From an uncultured Christensenellaceae bacterium (lineage in GTDB: Bacteria; Bacillota; Clostridia; Christensenellales; Borkfalkiaceae), in assembly GCA_910586985.1 (NCBI GenBank), contig CAJUKK010000002.1:121677-185676 (forward strand): DNA of 64,000 nt. Direction: 5' to 3'. The translations under genes and the position numbers were made by a program. The notes under the pieces are model-generated. The model had not been told where the DNA came from and searched no databases. It saw only the letters and a program-made list of their open reading frames with translations. Numbering within the stretch: the stretch's first letter is position 1; each line of letters begins with the position of its first letter. This document shows positions 59,566-64,000 of the stretch, one piece after another.

Positions 59566-60612
59566 ATGAAAAAAACAGTTGACGTCGGCGGGGTGCGCCT
59601 CGGCGACGGTCGTATTGTTGTGCAAAGCATGACTACGACGAAAACTTCGGACATTCAAAAGACAGTTGATCAGATTATAAAGCTTGAACAAGCGGGCTGT
59701 GAAATTGCACGCGTTGCCGCCGCCGATGAGGCGGACGCGCGGGCGATTTTTTCTGTGAAAGAAAAAATACATATTCCGCTCGTAGCAGACGTGCATTTTT
59801 CTCCACGCATTGCAGTGCTTGCGGTGGAATCCGGTGCGGATAAGCTGAGGATCAATCCCGGAAATATCGGCGGCGAGCGGGAAATCGCGCTTGTTGCCGA
59901 TTGCGTAAAAGCGCACCGTACGCCCGTGCGCGTCGGGGCGAATACGGGAAGTATTGAACCCGAGTTTTTTAAAAAATACGGTAGAAGTGCGAAAGCGCTT
60001 GTCGAGAGTGCGCTATACAACGTTTCCATACTTGAAAAACACGGTGTGAGCGATATCGTGATTTCCGTAAAAGCGTCAGATGTGCCGCTCACGGTGGAGG
60101 CGTATACGCAACTCGCATCGCTTACCGATTATCCGTTGCACGTCGGTGTGACCGAGGCGGGTACGCGCGAACAAGGAATTATAAAAAGCAGCGTTGGTAT
60201 CGGCGCATTGCTTTTAAAGGGAATCGGGGATACGATCCGCGTTTCGCTGACTTCCGATCCGGTTGAAGAAGTTTACGCCGCGCATGATATTTTGCGGGCG
60301 TGCGGATTGGAGAAAGATTATGTGGAAGTCGTTTCCTGTCCCACGTGCGGGCGTTGCGAATACGACTGCATGGCGCTTGCGGAAAAAGTATCGAGGTATG
60401 TAAAATCGATCCGTCGTCCGTTTAAGATTGCCGTGATGGGTTGCGTCGTAAACGGGCCGGGGGAGGCGCGGGATTGCGACCTTGGAATCGCAGGCGGAAA
60501 AAATTATTGTGTAATCATGCAAAAAGGTAAGGAGAATGAGCGGATAGACGCGGCGCAGGCGGAGAAAGCTTTTTTTACGCGGCTTAACGGGTTGCTCGGT
60601 ATCAAGGAATGA
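59566..60612 (+). CDS. ispG: 4-hydroxy-3-methylbut-2-enyl diphosphate synthase (flavodoxin)
   Basis: 348 aa, the usual bacterial length. Seventh step of the MEP isoprenoid pathway. VVQSMTTTKTSDIQKTVDQI, LVADVHFSPRIA, LRINPGNIGG, and the Fe-S ligands in SCPTCGRCEYD and MGCVVNGPGEARDCD are present. Overlaps the next gene by four bases. Confidence 0.97.
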   Translation: MKKTVDVGGVRLGDGRIVVQSMTTTKTSDIQKTVDQIIKLEQAGCEIARVAAADEADARAIFSVKEKIHIPLVADVHFSPRIAVLAVESGADKLRINPGNIGGEREIALVADCVKAHRTPVRVGANTGSIEPEFFKKYGRSAKALVESALYNVSILEKHGVSDIVISVKASDVPLTVEAYTQLASLTDYPLHVGVTEAGTREQGIIKSSVGIGALLLKGIGDTIRVSLTSDPVEEVYAAHDILRACGLEKDYVEVVSCPTCGRCEYDCMALAEKVSRYVKSIRRPFKIAVMGCVVNGPGEARDCDLGIAGGKNYCVIMQKGKENERIDAAQAEKAFFTRLNGLLGIKE

Positions 60613-62120
60613 AGAGTCGGGAGTATTTGGAAGAAATTCGTAAACGTCCTGCGCTTGAACGCGCAGTACTCAGAAAAATAACACTCTCGGGAAACAGAGC
60701 GATTTTTTATCTCGTGACCGATATGAGCTACACCGAAGAAGATATCCGTTGTGCGGCAGAGGTGTCCGCACGATACGTTCCGGCGGGATTTACGGCGGAC
60801 GTCAATTTAAAAAAATCGATTCCCGACGAAGAAACCGTTCAAAAAGCAGTTGCAGAGATATTAAAAAATCGCTTTCCTGCCGCCGCGGCGTTTATTTCCC
60901 CGCAAGATATTGCGGTGTCGATAGATAAAAGCGGGGGGCGTTTTTCGATTGGCGCGGATACAACGGAAAGCAAACAGTTTTTTGCAGGTAATATTATCGA
61001 TGCGGTCGGCGCTGAGTTGCAGAAAAATTTCTGCGGCGCATGGACGGGCGGTCTTGTATTTAAGGAAAAGGAAAAAGGAGAGATTGAGCATGATGCTCCG
61101 CCGCCGCCCGAGTTTGTTGTAGCGCCGCGCTGTTTTCCGATAGCAGAATACGAGGCGATTGACGGCGGCAAGCCTGAGTACGCGGTCTATATTGCCGATT
61201 TAAAGGGCGGCGAAACCAATACTTGCATTTGCGGTACCGTGACTTATATTGAGGAACGCGAGACGAAAAACGGTAAGCCGTGGTTTTCAATCTCGATTTC
61301 AGACGGCAGCGGGCAAATGCGTACTTCTTACTTTTCTAAAAAAGCGACAATCGAAAAGGCGCGTTCTTTAAAACAGGGGGACAATATCTGTCTTTCCGGC
61401 GATTACGAAGAGTATAACGGCGGTTTCAGTTTTCGTGTCCGTGCGCTTGATTTCGGACAGCCTCCCAGAGATTATGTCTGGGAGACTCGACCGTCCCGTC
61501 CTGCGCCTGCGGTTTACAAAGCGGTCTTTCCTCAGCCGGAGACGGACTACGTGCAGGCAACGCTGTTTGGCGGCACGCCTCTTCCCGAGGATTTCGTAAA
61601 AGAAAACTTTGTCGTGTTTGACTTGGAAACAACGGGGTTAAACAACTCTCCCGTTTCGGGTGCGGTCGATCGGATCATAGAGATCGGGGCGGTCAAAATT
61701 CAGAACGGACGAATTGTGGAAAAGTTTTCGAGTTTTGTCGCTTGTCCTGTACGGCTGAGCATGGAAATCATTAATTTAACAGGGATTGACGATCATATGC
61801 TTATCGGGGCGCCCAAGACGGAGGATGTAATTGCCGATTTCCGAAAGTTTTCCGACGGATGCATTCTTGTGGGACATAACGTACAGTTCGATTATAAATT
61901 TATCCGCTATTACGGAGAAAAGGACGGCTATAATTTTGAACAGCGTCAGCTTGATACGCTCACGCTTGCTCAGGAACAGCTCAGACTGAGTAACTACAAA
62001 TTAAATACCGTGGCGGATCATTTTGGGTTTACGTTTAATCATCACCGTGCTTACGACGACGCATACGTTACCGCAAAAGTATTTATCGAACTAATTCGGT
62101 TAAAAGGGCGTCTCCCTTAA
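60609..62120 (+). CDS. PolC-derived protein: N-terminal, OB and DEDDh exonuclease domains, no polymerase
   Basis: 503 aa. Residues 1-160 match the PolC N-terminal domain in style (LRKITLSGNRAIFYLVTDM). Residues about 195-295 are an OB fold (CICGTVTYIEERETKNG; MRTSYFSKK). From about 335 a DEDDh 3'-5' exonuclease is intact: VFDLETTGLN (Asp338), ILVGHNVQFDYKF, FNHHRAYDDAYV. PHP and polymerase domains, normally another 900 residues, are missing, and the next gene is unrelated. Adjacent ispG-polC is a common order in Clostridia, so this sits at the polC locus. A separate proofreading or repair exonuclease is the likely role. Confidence 0.85.
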   Translation: MKSREYLEEIRKRPALERAVLRKITLSGNRAIFYLVTDMSYTEEDIRCAAEVSARYVPAGFTADVNLKKSIPDEETVQKAVAEILKNRFPAAAAFISPQDIAVSIDKSGGRFSIGADTTESKQFFAGNIIDAVGAELQKNFCGAWTGGLVFKEKEKGEIEHDAPPPPEFVVAPRCFPIAEYEAIDGGKPEYAVYIADLKGGETNTCICGTVTYIEERETKNGKPWFSISISDGSGQMRTSYFSKKATIEKARSLKQGDNICLSGDYEEYNGGFSFRVRALDFGQPPRDYVWETRPSRPAPAVYKAVFPQPETDYVQATLFGGTPLPEDFVKENFVVFDLETTGLNNSPVSGAVDRIIEIGAVKIQNGRIVEKFSSFVACPVRLSMEIINLTGIDDHMLIGAPKTEDVIADFRKFSDGCILVGHNVQFDYKFIRYYGEKDGYNFEQRQLDTLTLAQEQLRLSNYKLNTVADHFGFTFNHHRAYDDAYVTAKVFIELIRLKGRLP

Positions 62121-62146
62121 AAACGACGTAAACAGAATACAACCGC

Positions 62147-62214
62147 GCGTCCTCTTCATATAATAAAGTATGGATTACGATTATTCAAACCGATATTCAC
62201 GGCGAAGAGGACGC
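62147..62214 (+). promoter_or_regulatory. Inverted repeat enclosing a start codon
   Basis: GCGTCCTCTTC (62147-62157) and GAAGAGGACGC (62204-62214) are perfect complements, with TATAAT (62159-62164) and the ATG at 62170 in the loop. GGCGGTATTTTTTTTGCC follows, itself a second small inverted repeat. Confidence 0.5.
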
Positions 62215-62883
62215 GGCGGTATTTTTTTTGCCGCCGTTTTGGTCTTTGTATTTTCTATTTGTCTCTTTGTCGGCATTTTTTGGTGGAATAGCCGCGCGGC
62301 GGAAACGTTTACCCGCGATACGAGCTATTATTTTCTCGTTCGGTCCTGCGAAGATACCACGGCTTCGGCAGTTGTAGGCGAGGTTTATTTTTCGGGAGGA
62401 GCAGGATATCTGCTCGAGGACGGAAAAGCCGTAGTGCTTGCCTGTTATTTTTCGGAGGAAACGGCAAATTCCGTTCGGGAAGGATTGCAGGAAAAGGGAG
62501 TCGAAACGCAGATATTAAAGCGCACTCTCGGCGAAATCGAACTGAACGGCGATGCGGCAGAGTCAAAAAAAAGAATCGCAGCCAATGTTGAAACGCTAGA
62601 GACGTGCGCACTGATTTTGTACGATACGGCGAATGCATTGGAACGAACCGAGTACGGACAGGAAGAGGCGCGCGTTGCGCTTAGCGGCGTTTTAAAAGTA
62701 ATAAAGGGGCTTCGGGAGGAAAACGCTGCGATTGCAACGCTTTATGACGTTTGGAATGCCGAACTTTTACGGGCGGAGCGTAAAGCAATAGAAATTTATT
62801 CGGGTATTCTCTTTGCAAAGGACATACGCTATCTGCAAGTACAATTATGTTTTACCGTGCTCAATCTGAATCGGTATTTTTAA
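62170..62883 (+). CDS. Membrane-anchored SPOR-like protein
   Basis: 237 aa. Arg-rich cytosolic start (YSRRRGRGGIFF), one membrane helix (FAAVLVFVFSICLFVGIF), then a SPOR-like fold (YYFLVRSCEDTTASAVVGEV; LACYFSEETANSVREGLQEK) and a helical C-terminus. SPOR domains bind denuded peptidoglycan, so a division or sporulation role is plausible. There is no ribosome site; TATAAT ends five bases before the ATG, suggesting a leaderless mRNA. Confidence 0.72.
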   Translation: MDYDYSNRYSRRRGRGGIFFAAVLVFVFSICLFVGIFWWNSRAAETFTRDTSYYFLVRSCEDTTASAVVGEVYFSGGAGYLLEDGKAVVLACYFSEETANSVREGLQEKGVETQILKRTLGEIELNGDAAESKKRIAANVETLETCALILYDTANALERTEYGQEEARVALSGVLKVIKGLREENAAIATLYDVWNAELLRAERKAIEIYSGILFAKDIRYLQVQLCFTVLNLNRYF

Positions 62884-62964
62884 GCATTTGATATGTTTTA
62901 TATTGTCCACATCATTTTTTTGATAAATAATTGGTAAATTTGTGAAAAAATTCCGTTTTCCTAC

Positions 62965-62993
62965 TTGTCAAATAGTCGACTTTCGTATATAAT
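62965..62993 (+). promoter_or_regulatory. Promoter giving a leaderless transcript
   Basis: TTGTCA (62965-62970), 17 bases, TATAAT (62988-62993). The expected start is at 63000, the A of the ATG itself. Confidence 0.8.
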
Positions 62994-62999
62994 ACAATC

Positions 63000-63905
63000 A
63001 TGCGATGTATTTTCCTTTACAATCCTAATAGCGGCAAAGGAAAAGTTCAAAAAAAACTTCCGCTTATTAAAAAGAAACTAAGCGCTTGTTTTGACGAAGT
63101 CGTCATCTGCGCCGCACATAGCGCGGAGGATCTGGAACGCAAGGTGCGCGGCAGTACGAAGATTTTCGATGTCGTTGTTTTTTCCGGCGGAGACGGTACG
63201 TTTAATAATGTCTTGCAGGGATTAGGCAATACCGATGCTCAGCTCGGCTATATCCCTGCCGGAACGGTGAACGACGTTGCGCGCTCCTTGCATATTCCGC
63301 GCTCCATCAAGGGCGCGTTGAAAGTGATTGAGCAAAAGCATTCGGAGCGGCTCGATTGCATGACGGTGAACGGCGCGAGTTATGCGATGTATATCGCGGC
63401 GGCTGGGGCGTTTACAAGCGCGACCTATCATACGCCGCAGACAACTAAACGCGCGCTTGGTGCATTAGCTTATGCCGTAGAATGCATGAAACACAACATG
63501 AAACTCGACGTGTTTCGTATCGAAGCAGCGTGCGACGGAAAAAAAGTGGATACGCATGCGGTGCTCGTACTCATTTTAAACGGCCGCTCGGTTGCAGGAT
63601 TTCCCATTAACAAAGAGGGGAGCATGCGCGACGGCAGTCTCGAAATGGTGATAATCAAGCAAGTGCGTAAACCGGGGTTCTTTCGCAAACTCGGCGCGTA
63701 TCTTTCGGTGTTTTCTGTATTTTTGTTTGGTTGCAGAATTAAAAAGAAGGATATCGTATTTTTACGCGGCGAAAAAATTGACATCAGAACAGAGGAAAAT
63801 GTTGTTTGGGATTTTGACGGTGAAGAGGGAATACGGGGAAATATCTCCATAGAAGCTACGAGAGGTCGGGTTAAGTTATACGTTCCTCGGGGCAGAACAA
63901 TCTGA
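63000..63905 (+). CDS. Diacylglycerol/lipid kinase family protein
   Basis: 301 aa. MRCIFLYNPNSGKGK, then VVVFSGGDGTFNNVLQGL (the GGDGT ATP site), LGYIPAGTVNDVARSL, and WDFDGEEG near the end match the DagK/YegS family, which phosphorylates diacylglycerol or related lipids. No ribosome site; its promoter places the transcript start at the ATG. It ends at a clear terminator. Confidence 0.93.
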   Translation: MRCIFLYNPNSGKGKVQKKLPLIKKKLSACFDEVVICAAHSAEDLERKVRGSTKIFDVVVFSGGDGTFNNVLQGLGNTDAQLGYIPAGTVNDVARSLHIPRSIKGALKVIEQKHSERLDCMTVNGASYAMYIAAAGAFTSATYHTPQTTKRALGALAYAVECMKHNMKLDVFRIEAACDGKKVDTHAVLVLILNGRSVAGFPINKEGSMRDGSLEMVIIKQVRKPGFFRKLGAYLSVFSVFLFGCRIKKKDIVFLRGEKIDIRTEENVVWDFDGEEGIRGNISIEATRGRVKLYVPRGRTI

Positions 63906-63916
63906 ATAAAATAAGT

Positions 63917-63948
63917 TTCCCCAAAGCAATCGCTTTGGGGAATTGTTG
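63917..63948 (+). terminator. Intrinsic terminator
   Basis: TTCCCCAAAGC, loop AATC, GCTTTGGGGAA (63932-63942), then TTGTTGT. Confidence 0.85.
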
Positions 63949-63958
63949 TATAAAGAAT

Positions 63959-63979
63959 ACCACGCGATAGTCGCGTGGT
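63959..63979. repeat. Perfect hairpin at the window end
   Basis: ACCACGCGA, TAG, TCGCGTGGT. It may belong to a terminator or leader of a gene that lies outside the window. Confidence 0.5.
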
Positions 63980-64000
63980 TCAAAATAGGCTTAGCCGATA

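Noticed and set aside
1..64000. CRISPR array or diversity-generating retroelement
   Set aside because: No regularly spaced direct repeats with unique spacers, no Cas proteins, no reverse transcriptase seen.

Overview
The window looks like a chromosome segment of an uncultured gut-type clostridial bacterium (Bacillota). Supporting signs are consensus TTGACA/TATAAT promoters, AGGAGG ribosome sites, LacI and LexA regulators, many lipobox lipoproteins with His/Cys-rich N-termini, NrdR, and an ispG gene followed by a polC-derived gene. Christensenellales or a relative is my inference from the overall style, not shown by any single marker.

Bases 1-19.3 kb are a visibly GC-richer prophage-type element, cut by the left edge. 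One long leftward operon of 34 tightly packed, often ATGA-overlapping genes runs from a strong promoter near 17.05 kb to beyond base 1. It encodes replication and recombination functions (replication initiator, DnaC-type loader, SSB, Erf/RecT-like annealing protein, RecU-like resolvase), nucleotide functions (MazG, DUF3310, a deoxyribosyltransferase-like protein), and a DNA-modification set: three tandem MT-A70 adenine methyltransferases, an S-adenosylmethionine synthetase, and the start of a ParB-domain protein. Many small proteins are unrecognised. A divergent XRE repressor, a 35-codon ORF and a large serine integrase run rightward and end at a strong terminator at 19.24-19.28 kb. No capsid, tail or lysis genes are in the window. 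Two of the three MT-A70 genes carry long poly-G tracts and one is out of frame.

Bases 19.3-20.5 kb are AT-rich, with a 42-aa ORF and a small serine resolvase. Bases 20.6-36.5 kb form a starch/maltodextrin locus: a multi-module surface lipoprotein with SusE/SusF-like domains, a CBM41-GH13 lipoprotein, a secreted protein, a short LacI regulator, a cytoplasmic cyclomaltodextrinase, a MalE/MalF/MalG importer, an MsmX-type ATPase with a long extra C-terminus, and glycogen phosphorylase. Three copies of TTAAACGGTTAA precede the first two genes and are probably the LacI operator.

Bases 36.5-41.1 kb are a decayed patch: a frameshifted WYL regulator, an intact LexA with its own operator, a zinc-ribbon protein, and three small genes each broken by a single in-frame stop. 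Then come a DUF3788 gene, an SDR oxidoreductase, tRNA-Val(CAC), a DUF2461 gene and a ZIP metal transporter, separated by clear terminators.

Bases 44.9-58.4 kb hold a six-gene envelope cluster: DUF4175-like membrane protein, MoxR ATPase, DUF58 protein, two VWA membrane proteins, a lipoprotein; a 1367-aa modular lipoprotein with a G9 tract follows. The right end has a 116-aa protein that is about one quarter cysteine, nrdR, ispG, a PolC-derived exonuclease lacking its polymerase, a SPOR-like membrane protein and a diacylglycerol-kinase-family protein, the last two apparently leaderless.
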